Assembly (NCBI GenBank): GCA_964035575.1
Contig: OZ037899.1
Span: 1,240,001-1,304,000, forward strand
From: Rhynchopus sp. YZ270_cl-10
Taxonomy: Eukaryota > Euglenozoa > Diplonemea > Diplonemida > Diplonemidae
DNA length: 64,000 nucleotides
Reading direction: 5' to 3'
Shown here: positions 10,320 to 22,340 of the stretch, piece by piece
How the letters are laid out: each line of letters starts with the position of its first letter
Position numbering within the stretch: position 1 is the first letter of the stretch
Made by a program: the position numbers and the translations under genes
Notes under the pieces: generated by a model
Seen by the model: the letters and a program-made list of their open reading frames with translations, nothing else
Database searches by the model: none
What the model was told of the DNA's origin: nothing

Positions 10320-13300
10320 AGGTGAGAAACGGTGTTACGTGTACTGCATAGGATTGTGTATAGAATGTGAGAGGGACTATTGAAACCGCACTCCTACTTT
10401 TCCTTTTTTGTGTTCCCCCGCAAACAATCAAACAATACAAACAAAAAAGAGAGAGTGGTTGTGGTGAAATTCACACACCTCGAGCTGTCGGTGAAAGTAC
10501 GCTTCTTCTCCAACCCGCCTCAGAATAGAAAAAAAAGGAAGGGAGTTGGTGTACGGTGTTCAATTTCCTTTTCGCATTGCATTGTAATCATAGAAAAACG
10601 GAGTTTTTTTAAACAGTGTGGCAATGGTGTAGAGTTCAAAAAAAATTACAAAATGGTAATGGACTTGTGTTCATAATAAAAGTTTAAGTGTGTGTGTAAA
10701 AGCAGTTGTGGAGTAATTCCTAATAGCGAGACAGCCCCAAAAAGATAAGTCGTGGGTATGTGTTTGAGTCAATGACGGGTTTTTAGGGGTGCGTCTGTTT
10801 AATTCAATTCTAGCCAATGTCAAAAACTTTGAACATAAAGAGTGCGTGTGTGCGTATGTGCCCGAGAGGTGCAATGCGTTCGCTCTTTTTTTTGATTTTT
10901 GATTTTTAGTTTTTTGTAAATCAGTTTACCATTTTCACTCATTCGGGCACACTTTGGCGCTACCAGGAGAACCATTCATTGAGGTGTGTGCGGGTATGTT
11001 TCACGTACAACAAAGCCTTGTGGTCCTTTTTCTCCTGGCATTTCTGAATAGCGGCCTTGTGTTGTTGAATGAGCTGCATCTATGCTGGTTTTGATGCTGC
11101 ACCCCGCAAAAGGTGTTTTGCGGGGTTTGCGAGTTTGCGAGTTTGCGAGTTTGTGGTACAGTGATGTAGCCAACGGTAAATTTGTCCTCACGCTTTTTCC
11201 TTTTGATTCCTCCCTCACTTCTTATTTTCTTATCACGTGCGCCACTCAGGGCAGAGCCGAAATGGCTTCCTAATGGCTGCGGTCAAACGAAAAAAAAAAA
11301 AAATGACACAGTGATAGATTAGTGAGGACAAAAGCCTGCGGCAGTGTTACGTTAACGTTCATTCTGACAATACTTTTTATCCCCCCCCCCCCACACAGCG
11401 TTCTTCGTTTTTTGTGCTACTCAACTTCACTTTTATTTGGCCCACAACACGAACTTACAAAACAAAAAAACTGATTTCGAACCCGCACCCTGCAAAAACA
11501 GATGCACCGACGGTCAAATGAAGGGACAGACAAAAAGGGGGTGTGATAACATCCCTGTCTGGTCCCCTACACGCGCCCCTCTTTTTCCTACTGTGTCTCC
11601 AGTGGTGTCCACCGTTCGTCTTCTGACACATGTTTTTTTGTAACACCCGTGCACCGGTCATTCCAAGGTATACTCACTTTTTTTCTTGTGTTTTCATCCA
11701 GATGGCATCGTATGTGGGTCAGCGGGAGGTGCCTGCAGGAGGTCCCGGCTTTACTCTTAGGTTTGTCCAGTTTCCTCTTCGGGAGTATCTCAATGCCCAA
11801 CTCCCTCCCAATACCCATACTGCATCGTACGTAGTATGTGAATAAAGGTATCAGATTCAGCAACAGACGGATTTCTTGAAGAAGAAGAATGTGGCGAAGA
11901 GTTCACGCAACGGTTCAGGTCTATTACCACCCCATTTCCCCACTCTGCATGAAAAAAGGAATGGGGAAAAAGCAAACACCGCACGAAATAAACAAAAAAA
12001 CTCTCAACGTAGACCGCGAAATGGAAGTAAGCTGGGCGGAGGGTGGGGCGTGGCGTGGATATATTCTGTTGCGACACGTGATTTTTCCAAGTTTTCAAAA
12101 AAAACAAAAAAACAAAATAAGAGCACAACGCTTGCATATCAAAAAACTTCATAAAAACCCATTCAAACAGCCCCCTCTACCCCTTATTCAAAAATAGCAG
12201 TGGCAGGTCCCTCTAGCTATGACTCAAGCGAAAACTATTTACCCCCCACCCCCCTCTAGGTTGTTATATACGGTCCCGGACCCGACCGAATACCGTATAA
12301 TTCGTATTATACGATTACCGTATTATACGGTATTAAACGGTAGTATACCGTATTATACGGTGTATTATACGGACCGAATACCTTATAATTCGTATAATTA
12401 ATTATACGAATTATTCGAATTTTCCAACCTAGCACCCCCCTCATCCCCATTTGCTTGCGGCAGCATCCACAGCCCCCTCCCATCCACCCCCCCCTTCCCC
12501 TCTACCCACGTGCACGAAGATCGTTTCTTTACGGGGAAGCTGGTACGTGCCCTCCTCAAACACTGATTTGAGTCCCCTTCTCTTTTTTTGAGCGTTGGGT
12601 GCAGCGAACTGCAGTACTTCACTTTTTTTTTGTGCTTTCATCCGGTACAGCCGGTCATTTGTACCAAAAGTACACTGTTCACGAGAGGGCTTTGTATTTC
12701 AAGTAAACCTTTTTATATTTGTGGGTCAGTCGGAGGGTGCCTGCATCAACTAACAGTTTATTTTATATTTTACTGATGTTCCGGCATTTCCCCATATGGA
12801 GAGAAGATATTATTTGTATTTCTCTCTTCCTGCCATATACTTTCAATTCATTGAATGTATATGTTGTAATACTCTTTTACGATGTGACGGATCCCTCTGG
12901 CACATTTCATTTCTTTACAAAAAATGTTGACAATGGTGTTTTGCACAGGCGACTGCACTATTCCAACAATTTTTTTCAAAAAAAAATACCTCTTTTTTTC
13001 TCTCGTAGTGCCTGCATCTCTTGAGTTGAGTGCAGTCTGCTCATTTATCAAGAGATTGCTTTTCTACTAACAACGTCACAAACCCCCTTTTTTTTCCCAT
13101 GTGCCCTTAGCCTAAGCAAATAGGTGATTCGGGCTGACACAAATGAAGAGTCGTGCATGCCTCCAACACAAGGCAATTCACAGCCTACAGTGAGAGCTGC
13201 TGCAAACGTCTCTCTAATTAGCTTTTTCTTCCCTTCTTTTGTTGTCCCCCTCTTTTTGATAAGGAACTGTCTTACGTCTTTGTGTGTCCCCTGATGAAAG

Positions 13301-13559
13301 CCAAATGGTTTGTTTCTAGAAAGGTGTGCGTGTGTGTGTGGAGCGAGGCACATCTTTCAAGTTTTCTTTCGTTCGCAACACGTACCATCAGTTCCTCAGA
13401 TATGTGACGCGCCAAAAAAAGTGACTGGCGGGCAAGAATAATTAAAAAATCAAAAAAAAAAAAATGGAAAAGTGAGTTTTGCTTTTGTCTGCCCCCTACC
13501 CGCCCAACGCAGCACCATTGCAGACACCTCGTCCACCTTACACTTTACACTTTCTCACA
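10320..13559 (+). other. 3.2-kb gene-poor region
   Basis: No convincing gene. 11701-11845 could be a small exon (acceptor CATCCAG, then MASYVGQREVPAGGPGF, open to a stop at 11843). A degraded relative of its first part lies at 12620-12760 and carries an inserted stretch. Other contents: GTTTGCGA units at 11125-11155, A13 at about 11289, C10 at 11382-11392, and the palindrome cluster described separately. Homopolymer runs are frequent. Confidence 0.45.
12256..12432 (+). repeat. Palindrome cluster bounded by CTAGGTTG / CAACCTAG
   Basis: A 177-bp AT-rich block with inverted ends CTAGGTTG (12256-12263) and CAACCTAG (12425-12432). Inside are many self-complementary words, such as CCGTATTATACGG (twice) and CGTATAATTAATTATACG, plus GGACCGAATACC/GACCGAATACCG. 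C-rich tracts flank both sides. It can fold into several alternative hairpins. No protein-coding content. Confidence 0.7.
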
Positions 13560-14336
13560 ATGCCGCTTTTGCAGAAGGGCCTCGTGCTGGCGTCGCTTGT
13601 GGCCCTCTCCCAAGCCGACGAAGCTAAGGTGACCGTGACACAGGCAAAGGCAGATCTTAATGCGAACGCAGTCTCTGCGTCCCTCCCAATCCACCTCGAG
13701 TTCCTGTCCTCAGCAGGCAACCCTGCCTGGCCAGACATCAGCGCACCGACAGTGGTGCCCGGTGCACGTCTGCAGGACCCACCAGCACACCTGCGCCTGC
13801 TCCCAACAACGCTGTCGAACTGGGACCTTGCTGCAGGGACGGAGGTGACGTACTCATGCCCGAACGAACCTTCCCTGATTGATGTGTGCGACGCATGGGT
13901 GTTCTTCTACGCGTGCCCGCAGAGCTGTGTGCGCACGTACCAGGGTGGCCTCCCAGGACTGCTCGCAGTGACCCCAGGATGGGAGAGGACGCAGTGCGCA
14001 CCACGCTTCACAACTGGCGCACCCGGCACCTCCTTCGTGCACCCGATGGGGAGCTTCAGGAAGCAGCTTGCACCAGGAACATCGACGACGTTCACGCTGC
14101 CTGCCAACGCAGAGTTTGTTGCCTTTGGCATTGACAAGGACGGTGTGGACTGCACGCAGCACCTCACTGTCGGCGCATGCCCTGTTGCGGGAGGACGCTG
14201 CACCTGGGACGGGTCCTCGTGCAAGAACAACAACTGCCAGGGCAGGTACGGCCCACCACCACCGTGCACTGAGTGCCCGTGGGAGGGCCTTGTGTCGCGC
14301 CCTCCGTCTGACGGTCCCTTCACCGGTGTCCCCTAA
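13560..14336 (+). CDS. Small secreted cysteine-rich protein, family unknown
   Basis: 258 residues, single exon. I chose the ATG at 13560, not the open frame before it, because it starts a clear signal peptide (MPLLQKGLVLASLVALSQA). The mature part is Pro/Gly/Thr-rich with about 14 cysteines, mostly in the second half (SCPNEPSLIDVCDAW, YACPQSC, and a C-terminal CTWDGSSCKNNNC ... CTECPW segment). No catalytic motif, repeat, transmembrane helix or KDEL-type tail is visible. The cysteine pattern suggests a disulfide-stabilised extracellular domain. Upstream spacing and strand agree with the rest of the directional cluster. I do not recognise the family. Confidence 0.75.
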   Translation: MPLLQKGLVLASLVALSQADEAKVTVTQAKADLNANAVSASLPIHLEFLSSAGNPAWPDISAPTVVPGARLQDPPAHLRLLPTTLSNWDLAAGTEVTYSCPNEPSLIDVCDAWVFFYACPQSCVRTYQGGLPGLLAVTPGWERTQCAPRFTTGAPGTSFVHPMGSFRKQLAPGTSTTFTLPANAEFVAFGIDKDGVDCTQHLTVGACPVAGGRCTWDGSSCKNNNCQGRYGPPPPCTECPWEGLVSRPPSDGPFTGVP

Positions 14337-14901
14337 GTCCTCTTGACAAAGAACAGCACCACAAGCAGGCCAACACAAAGACATTCCTTCCTCACCACAC
14401 GGCATCCCTGTCCCCGATCTCTGCCTACGGACACGTAGAGTAGAGCCTTCCGGGACACTTTGCCACCCAGAGACCCGCACGCTCTCTGTCTCTGGGGTTC
14501 TTTATTTCACCTTACAACATTAAACACCGCGGGGTGGTTTGGCCCTTTCGGCGTGAAAAAAAAACAAAACAAAAACAAAAAACAGAACCACAATCTCCAC
14601 CTCATATCTCCCGATATCTCCCGAGCCGGTGTTCCAGCGGCTTTACATCGCACTTTCTTAGTATGCAACGGAACTACGTCAGCACACCACATGGCACTAA
14701 GGTGCTGAGCTGTCTGCACCTGTTGTGTTTCTCCCCTGCGTCCCCCAACTACCTACACCGTCACAACCACAGTAGCACACATAAATCCTGAAGCGAACCT
14801 ACACCCGGGCCTAGTACCCTGGGTTTCTTATTGATTTCCGTTCGTTTTCTTGACGATTGTGGTTTTATTCTCTATTTCACTTTCTCTTTCTCCATTATAC
14901 C
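14337..14901 (+). other. Spacer before MCM6
   Basis: 3' UTR of the secreted protein and 5' UTR of MCM6. A-rich run at 14556-14584. The 45 bp before the MCM6 ATG are pyrimidine-rich (TTCTCTATTTCACTTTCTC). No gene seen. Confidence 0.5.
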
Positions 14902-17481
14902 ATGGCGACAAACCAGCCGCAGCGGGTGCGCATGGAGGAAGTGGTGAGCCAGGTGCAGGACATGGCGTATGACTTCTTTAAGTCTTTCTCTGCAGAGCAC
15001 ATTGCGGAGGACATGAAGGAGGTGGCTGCGGGGTATGTGGAGCAGATGCAGAAGGTGCGCGACGGTGTGTGGAGCACGGTCATGGTCGACTGGCGCGACC
15101 TGGACCGCTACGACGCGCAGCTTGCGGAGGTCATCACGATGGAGTACCCACGCTTCGAACCTGCCTTCCGCAAAGGCTTCGCACGCCTCATGCTTGAGTT
15201 CACGGAGGCACTCATGGAGGTCGAAGGTGCCGACACAGAGAAGGACTACTACGTTGCGTTCACAAACGTCTCTGCCGCCTTCACCATCCGACAGCTCCGT
15301 TGCGGCCTCATTGGCCATCTCGTAACCCTCAAGGGAACCATCACACGAACCTCCCAGGTCCGTCCCGAGCTGGCCTCCGGTGTCTTCACCTGCCTCGACT
15401 GCGGGCAAGACAGCCACCCCGTCGAGCAGAACTACAAATACACGGAGCCTGCGAAGTGCAGCAACATGGGGTGCACCAACACAACAAATTGGTCGCTCAA
15501 GGCAGAGCACGGTGCTGCGAGGTTTGTGGATTGGCAGAAAATCAAGATCCAGGAGAACTCCAACGAAATCCCTCCAGGGTCCATGCCACGTACGATGGAC
15601 CTGATCCTCAGAGGCGACTGCGTCGAGACCGTCAAGCCTGGGGACAAATGCCTCTTTGTTGGTCATCTTACGGTACTGCCGGAGGTCGGCAAGCTGATGG
15701 GCACACAAGAACGGAACGAGGTACAACGGCAGCTCAAACGCTCTGAGGACGGCAACGGGCGTGACGACGCGGCGCCTGCTGTGGGCATGAAGTCCCTCGG
15801 GACGCGAGAGATGATCTACAAGCTTGCCTTCATGGTCTGCGCTGTGCTGGACAACCGAGGCGGGCGTGCGCCCATGACGAAACAGACAGTGACAGAGGAC
15901 CAAAGCGACTTCACGCCTGCAGAGATCCAACAGATCGACCTCATGGCAGAGGACAGCCCCATGGCGAAGCTGTCTGCATGCATCGCACCGAACGTCTTTG
16001 GCCACGACGCCATCAAGCTAGGCATCCTGCTCCAGCTGCTAGGAGGTGTCCGCAAGCACACTGCCGACGGCATCACGCTCCGTGGTGACGTCAATGTCTG
16101 TGTCGTAGGTGATCCTTCCACCGCAAAGTCGCAGTTTCTCAAGTTTGTTGCGCGGACCGTACCCCGTGCAATCTACACCAGCGGGAAGAGCTCCAGCGCG
16201 AGTGGTCTCACCGCGACAGTTGTGAAGGACGCTGACACCCGAGAGTTCACAATCGAAGCGGGCGCTCTCATGCTTGCCGACGAAGGGCTCTGCTGCATTG
16301 ATGAGTTTGACAAGATGGACGTACAGGACCAGGTCGCCATCCACGAGTCTATGGAGCAGCAGACCATCTCCTTGGCGAAGGCTGGGCTCAAGGCCACGCT
16401 CAACGCGCGTGCCTCGATTCTTGCCGCAGCGAACCCGATTGAAGGGCGTTACGACAAGACAAAGCCGCTTCGCGCGAATGTGTCGATGACGTCACCTATC
16501 ATGTCGCGCTTCGATCTGTTCTTCATTGTGACGGACGACCTCGACGATGAGAAGGACGAAAAGCTGGCACAGAAGATTGTCTCTTTGCATAGGGAGGGTG
16601 AGTCTTCGGCACAGTCGCCTTACCAAGTCAAAGACTTTTTGCTGTACTTGAGGTACGCGCAGCAGCTCAAACCGAGACTCACTGCAGCCGCAGGCGCGCT
16701 TCTTGTTGACCAATACCGCAAAATGCGTGACAACTTCTACATCAACGGCAAAACCTCTGTCCGCGTCACCACCCGCCAGCTTGAGTCTATGGTGCGCCTC
16801 TCCGAGGCTGTGGCTCGCCTCTACTGCTCACAACGGGTCGAAAAGAAGCACGTCAAACAAGCAATCCAGCTCATGGACGCCTCGCTTAGCCAGCTCCAAA
16901 TCGACCCCGGGAGGATTGCGCTGATTGACGACGAATCCGACCAGGAGGAGAACACCGACAACAACAACAACAACGACACCACCGATGCCACACAAGACCT
17001 GCCCGCACTCGAAACGCAGGACACCATGCTGCAGGAGACGCAGGGCGCTGTCTTCGAGGAGGACACTCAGATGGGGGGCGAGAGTGTGCTGGGCATGGGC
17101 GCGGAGGATACGCAGCGGACCCTGATGGAGGAGGGGCCTTCTGTGCAGCCGGCGAAGAAGCGGAAGGTGAAGAAGGTGCATTTGACGCATTCCGTCTTCG
17201 AGAGGATCAAGAAGAGCATTCTCGGTGTGCTGCATTCGCGTGGTGAGGCGATGCGGCAGTCGGAGATGGAGAAGATGGTGTTCAGCGACCTAGGTGGCAT
17301 GGAGTTTGCAGACGGCGTGCTCTCAACAGGGACGAAAACTATCCGTCTCGTCCTCATGCACATGCTGAAAAGCGATACACGTGCCTACCAAGTCATCGAC
17401 ACAACAGACCCAAAAGACGAAGACCCAAAAGACCGACGTATCCTACTGGCCAACTTCGATTTGGATCAAAACGATGCATAG
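14902..17481 (+). CDS. MCM6: MCM6, replicative helicase subunit
   Basis: Subunit of the nuclear MCM2-7 helicase, 859 residues, single exon. The ATG at 14902 is used; a hydrophobic open stretch before it has no ATG. The N-terminal domain carries a zinc-binding motif (CLDCG ... CSNMGC, about residues 164-195) within the MCM6-specific RTSQVRPEL segment. The AAA+ core shows Walker A GDPSTAKS (residues 403-410; the STAKSQFLK form is the MCM6 signature), Walker B CIDEFDKMD and arginine finger SRFDL. After the core comes an acidic Asn/Asp/Thr-rich linker (about residues 670-700), then a basic PAKKRKVKK patch and a C-terminal winged-helix region, the usual MCM6 tail. All catalytic motifs are intact. 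Expected in the nucleus at origins and forks. Confidence 0.95.
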   Translation: MATNQPQRVRMEEVVSQVQDMAYDFFKSFSAEHIAEDMKEVAAGYVEQMQKVRDGVWSTVMVDWRDLDRYDAQLAEVITMEYPRFEPAFRKGFARLMLEFTEALMEVEGADTEKDYYVAFTNVSAAFTIRQLRCGLIGHLVTLKGTITRTSQVRPELASGVFTCLDCGQDSHPVEQNYKYTEPAKCSNMGCTNTTNWSLKAEHGAARFVDWQKIKIQENSNEIPPGSMPRTMDLILRGDCVETVKPGDKCLFVGHLTVLPEVGKLMGTQERNEVQRQLKRSEDGNGRDDAAPAVGMKSLGTREMIYKLAFMVCAVLDNRGGRAPMTKQTVTEDQSDFTPAEIQQIDLMAEDSPMAKLSACIAPNVFGHDAIKLGILLQLLGGVRKHTADGITLRGDVNVCVVGDPSTAKSQFLKFVARTVPRAIYTSGKSSSASGLTATVVKDADTREFTIEAGALMLADEGLCCIDEFDKMDVQDQVAIHESMEQQTISLAKAGLKATLNARASILAAANPIEGRYDKTKPLRANVSMTSPIMSRFDLFFIVTDDLDDEKDEKLAQKIVSLHREGESSAQSPYQVKDFLLYLRYAQQLKPRLTAAAGALLVDQYRKMRDNFYINGKTSVRVTTRQLESMVRLSEAVARLYCSQRVEKKHVKQAIQLMDASLSQLQIDPGRIALIDDESDQEENTDNNNNNDTTDATQDLPALETQDTMLQETQGAVFEEDTQMGGESVLGMGAEDTQRTLMEEGPSVQPAKKRKVKKVHLTHSVFERIKKSILGVLHSRGEAMRQSEMEKMVFSDLGGMEFADGVLSTGTKTIRLVLMHMLKSDTRAYQVIDTTDPKDEDPKDRRILLANFDLDQNDA

Positions 17482-18043
17482 TAAAGGGTGAGAGGGGGGT
17501 AAATGGAAGGGGGGGAAAAAAAAATGTGCAGAATCGTGAACACTACGTACATGGTCTGCAGTATTGCTATTTTGGTTGAAAGGGTGTCATCTCATGAGCT
17601 TTTAGAGGTGGGTCATCCAAAAAAAAAAAAAGCGTTTTCTTTCAGTGCCCTGGGGCGGGGTCCCAAAGAGGTTTGCACTATCAACGTCACTTATTATTAT
17701 TTCTCTAGATACAAAAAAAAAAATAACCAACACACCCCAGGGGGGGTTCGACCCCCATGGAGTGAGTTAGGGTGCTTCTGCTTGCGTCCCCCTTTTTGGA
17801 CGTTCTGTTTGCACTATCAACAACCTTTAGATTTTTATTTTTGACTTTATTTTTTGGGAACGGGGAGGGCTCCCCCCATCGGGAGAAAATAAAAAGACAA
17901 CAACAAAAGAAAGATCTCCTACCCTTTTTCCCTCATCTCCAAATCTTCCCCTTTCTGGAATTCATCTTCCTTTCTCACTATCTTCACCCTCTCCAGGTTG
18001 GAAGCAACCACAAAGAATAGCCTTAATAGGGTGCAAAGGCAAC
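17482..18043 (+). other. Spacer before EF-hand gene
   Basis: No gene seen. Contains A-runs, a GGGGGTTCGACCCCC hairpin at about 17744-17758, and GTTTGCACTATCAAC occurring twice (17678 and 17808). A pyrimidine tract with CTCTCCAG at 17989-17996 is a possible splice-leader acceptor 48 nt before the start. Confidence 0.5.
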
Positions 18044-21000
18044 ATGCACCCCAACCTACACCGTATGCTAGAGGGCTTCCGCGTACAGGACGTCTCTGGG
18101 CAAGGTGTCGTGAGCGACGGTGTGTTCCTTGCGTTGGTGCGGCACTACAGCGGCGAGGTGCCTGCCGTGGAGACGCTGCTGCAGCAGTTTCGCGCACCGC
18201 AGCATCTCGCGCTGCAACACAACGGCGCGACCCTGCAGGGGGTTGATTATGTAGGGTTTGTGCACCATTTGGACCGCCTGCTGTCGAAGGGCGACACAGC
18301 GAGCTCAGCACAGCAACCGACCCACTTCACCTCCGCCAGCGATGCTGGGGTGCGTTCCGTGCAGGGCGACGTGCAGCACACACCGCTCGCGAAGCCGCAG
18401 GAGGCCTTCTCTGACATCACCGCGAACACAATCATGCTGCACAGACAGCGTGCCTCGCCAGGCAAGGGTGCGCACACCTCTGCCGTCTCGTTGGTCGCGA
18501 GCAGCGCTGCGCCGCATGAGGCGTTCTCTTCTCTGGAGGAGCTGCAGGCGCGTTCCTTGTATCGTGAGGGCGGTGGTGGTGGTGGTGTCGGCACCCTCCC
18601 GGATGCGACAGACCGCTATTCGCACAGCAGCAATGGCAGCAGTGGTGATGTGCGTCCGCCGGCACGGCTCAGCTATGGTGAACGCAGTGGTGGTGGTGGT
18701 GCCGCCTTCTCCGCTGCATTGAGCGAGCAGCAGCAGCGCCCGCAGCGGCGGCAGAGGGAGCAGAGGGAGGACATCGCCACTCAGCAGCAGCAACAACAAC
18801 GACAGCAGCAGCAGCAGCAGCAGCGGAGGAGCAGCCCCTCCCCGCGGACATACCTGATACAGCGCCCAGAGGTGCAGGAGCTGCTGGAGCCCGAGGACGA
18901 CCACCCCGCAGCAAGCATGCATGGACGTGGTGGCGACCTCTCGCAGCAGCAGAGCAACGTGAGTCGCAGCAGTGCCGGTGCCGGCTACGCACAGATGCAA
19001 GGCGAGCAGGGCGCAGACGCAGGCGTGGTGGTCTCACCACAGCAGCGCCGCCCGCTTCAAGAGCGTGCCTCAGGCCTGATGGACACCGTCACCGAAAAGG
19101 TGCACACAAGCGAGCGACGCAGCCGTGCGCACGCACAGCACGCTGGCGGGCTGGGCGGTGGGGGTGGGGTGGCTGATGTGCGGCAGCACCACAGTGGCGG
19201 TGCGGGAGGGTTTGTGTCACGCTTCTCACAGGAGGACATTGCCTCGTTGAGGGACACCTTTGCGGCGGTGGATAGGTGTGTACCCTCCCCCTCCCCTCCC
19301 TCCTCTCCCCCTCTGCCACTGATACTCATTTTTCTCTCAACAGAAACGGCGACGGATTTGTCTCGTACGAAAGCCTGCTGGAGTACCTGCAGACAAGCCG
19401 CATCCACATCACAGAGGCGACGTACGAGCAGATCCTTTCTGTGGTAGACCCGCAGGGCCGTGGCTGCCTAGGCTTCGAGCAGTTCTGTGTCTTTGTGGAG
19501 ATGGTGATGCAGAGTGGTGTGGCGCTGGACCGCACAGAGACAGACGCCACACTCGCACACACGGCGCATCCAGAAGACGCGCCCCCTGCACGCAACGACT
19601 CCACTGACAACACACAGCTCATTGAGGTGTCGTTGATCCGCTCCACCGACGGCCACACCACCGCACCTGAGGAGGAGCTGCAACACGCGCAACAGGCACA
19701 ACAGACACAACAACCCACACAACCCACACAGCCCACCCAACACAACACGTCGTCTCCGTTCCGCATCAGGTTTGCAGAGCATCCCCCCGCAGACCCGGTC
19801 CTCTTTGGGCAGCTAACTGCGCAGGCAGGCCTGCTCCTGCAGCTGTGCAATCAGCAGGACGCGACGCGGAACGGGTATGTGCCGTTCAGCGTGCTGGCGT
19901 CGCTGTGCAGTGCGCGGTGCAGGCCACGCATCAGCATCACGAAGCACGGCGTCGCTGCGATCATCACAGACGCACGCAACAGACGGCACCTCCTCGAGGC
20001 AGCGGACCCTGTCGTAGACTACATCGACCTCGTCTCCGTTCTCATGCGTGCAGAGAACCGCGAGCGTGAAGAGGCGCAGCAGCGCGAAGGCAGCACCCCA
20101 GGGGTGCACGACACCCACGAGGTCGAGACCACGCTGCCTGCACTCCCTGCTGAGACGCTGCCGTTGGCGACACCGCCAAGCACACCTCAGAGGTCACCTG
20201 GGGGTGTTGCGTCTGGGGCGTCTGCACCACAGTCGGTGCGGCGCAAGGAGGAGGAGGGTGACAGCAACCAGGTGCGCCAGGAGGTCGCAGAACGACGCCG
20301 GCGGAACCGATTAGTGCACACCGCCATGGTCAAGCTGCTGGGGCAGTGGGATGCAGCGCGGGTTGTGACGCAGGCGGTGGTCGGGGCTGCGACTGTGGTG
20401 GTCGCAGGGAGAACGATACCACAGGGGTACATGAAGGCGCATGACCTGAGCCGTGTGCTTGCGGGGTTGTACAAAGGGAATGGACAGGACCCGGTCAGGA
20501 GTGTGGTGGCGGCAGCGCTAGCGGTAGGGAAGATGCCGTTCGCAGGGACGGTGCGTGGTGCGACGCCCTTCGAGGCTGCCGCACAGAGGGCTGCCGCAGC
20601 GCTGCTTGGGTCAGGGGTGGCGCAGAACGCACAGAGCACGCTGCTCGTGGACTACCGGTTCTTCCTCTCGGAGACGAAGCTGCTGTCCCCGCAGGCGATG
20701 GCGGCGGTGCAGGAGAAGGCGCGGCTGGGTGCTGCGGGGGGAGGGGGAGGGGGCACCCCAAGGCAGCGTGCGGCAAGCCGGTCGCGCTCGCTCACGAGGC
20801 CGAAGCCGCAGACACAACGCAGTGGGAGTCTTCCGCGGAGAGCAGTGTCTGGTTCGCGTCAAGGGACAGGGGTAGCAGGTTCGCCACGGAGCAGGGCGGG
20901 CAGTGTGGTGGGGAGGGTGCGTGCCGCGTCGGGTGAGCGTGGGCGTGCTGGGAAGGGTGGTGGCGGTGTCCCCAAAACCGTGTCCGCGACCCTCACGCCA

Positions 21001-21234
21001 CCGCAGAAGCAGCGGAGGCAAGACAGCGCTCAGAGGACGCCTCAGGCGAAGGAGAGTGGTGTGCAGGGTGGTGTGCAGAGGGCAGAGGGTGGCAGTGCGG
21101 AGGATGCAGAGTACCACCAGTACCTCCTCGCACAGCTGCAGGTGAAGCAGCAGCTGCAGCAGCAGAGACGTGGTGGCGGCGGTGGTGGGGGGCGCGCCGC
21201 GTCTGGCGACCGTGGGCGCGTGCACATGCCCTAA
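18044..21234 (+). CDS. EF-hand protein with Gln/Gly/Ser-rich linkers
   Basis: Exon 1 is 18044-19275, the intron 19276-19343 (68 bp, GTGTGT donor, CTCTCAACAG acceptor), exon 2 19344-21234; product 1,040 residues. The junction restores a calcium-binding loop: FAAVDRNGDGFVSYESLLEYL, followed by a second, degenerate EF-hand IEQILSVVDPQGRGCLGFEQF-like helix-loop-helix. The N terminus (residues 1-90) also resembles a paired EF-hand without loop acidic residues, and a further EF-like pair may lie near 19861-20050. Between these are long low-complexity parts: Gly/Ser runs, a poly-Gln block at 18780-18825, QTQQPTQPTQ, and a basic Ser/Arg/Gly-rich C terminus. Likely a calcium-responsive structural or scaffolding protein; no enzyme domain seen. 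The unspliced frame would end soon after the loop is broken, so the intron is well supported. Confidence 0.75.
19276..19343 (+). other. 68-bp intron interrupting an EF-hand loop
   Basis: GTGTGT...CAACAG; splits the codon AG|A inside the DRNGDG calcium loop. C-rich body. Same length as the first intron of the HMG gene. Confidence 0.75.
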
Positions 21235-22340
21235 TGGGTGGCAACTCTTCTTTTTGCCATGATTTTTGAAACGACTTATGAGAACAACCTTGTTAAGACC
21301 CCTAGTACAGCTCTTAGGCACAACGCGTTGTTGTTGTTTTTTCTTCTTTGCGAACACGCCCTATGGATGGGCCCCATTTCTCTTCTCCTGAAAGGCATGT
21401 GTCACATAGAAGCACACACATTCATCTTTCGCTTTCCCCTTACAGTCACAGTAGAGACGTCTTTGGCGCCTCCAACCTTACTCTCTTTTGGCATTTTCCT
21501 TCAAAGCGTTCTCAGTGCTTACAAGGTTTCCTTTTGAAATGATGTCTAACTGCACGAGAGGGTATTTTTTTCGAATGCATTCGTTTAGTGTACAAAGAAA
21601 GTCTCCTCCTTCTGGTATTTCAGTGGGTCCCCACTGTCCTACCCCCCTCCCTAGAGCCCTATATTGGGCATGGGATTTGATGGTCAATATACCCAGGACG
21701 GCTGGCAAAAAAAAATATGTCCTCTGAAAGGTGTGTGTGCAGTGTATGTACTTTTGCCCCCCCTTTTATATATGTGTTCTTCTACGCAAGACAGAGGGCA
21801 GGTATTGCATACCTTTTGAGAGCTCTGGGGGTTCGATAACCCAAAAAAAGCAGTGCCTTGCGTCCAGGTGTACGAGGCGTTTGGCACCTCTCTCTTTTTT
21901 AATTAGGATCATCTTCTAAACTTTTCTTTTCATTTGGTGTGGCTGAAAAGGGAGGTGCTATTTTGTGCTATTTTGGGGTCGTCAGCCATCTTTTAGCCAC
22001 ACCATCTTTTCTTTCTTTTGTTTTTAGACCTTTTTTTTCCCCTACCACCTCTAATGCTAGTTAGACAATAGAGTTCCTTCCCACTAGACTCCCCCCCCTT
22101 TCCCCCCCTCCCCCTGAAAGGTGCAGTTGTAACACAAGAGTGTTACAATTTGTGCTGCCCAGGGGGGCTTTTTTGCGTGGTCTGTGAGGAAGAAGTCACC
22201 CAAGGTGTGCTTCGGAGGGTGCATGCAACAGTAACGGATATGGGGGGGGGGTTGTAGTGTTTTTGGCTCTTTGCTATTATGCACCACTCTTATGCTGCCT
22301 ACCTTACACCTAAAGGGAGAACGTATACAGGGGGGAAACA
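21235..22340 (+). other. Spacer with part of an inverted dispersed repeat
   Basis: No gene seen. 21932-22003 is one arm of a repeat whose reverse complement lies at 24622-24690. A CACGAGAGG word is at 21553. T- and C-runs at 22028 and 22088-22112. Confidence 0.5.

Noticed and set aside
11701-11845. 47-residue coding exon
   Set aside because: Good acceptor and open frame, but no donor-bearing upstream exon and a degraded repeat of it nearby; kept only as a note in the spacer entry.
17741-17762. tRNA-like T-arm (GGTTCGA) hairpin
   Set aside because: No acceptor, D or anticodon arms around it; the same holds for the GGGTTCGATAACCC at about 21831.
18305-19040. Minus-strand frames with long Leu, Val or His runs
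   Set aside because: Shadows of Gln/Gly/Ser-rich coding sequence of the EF-hand gene.
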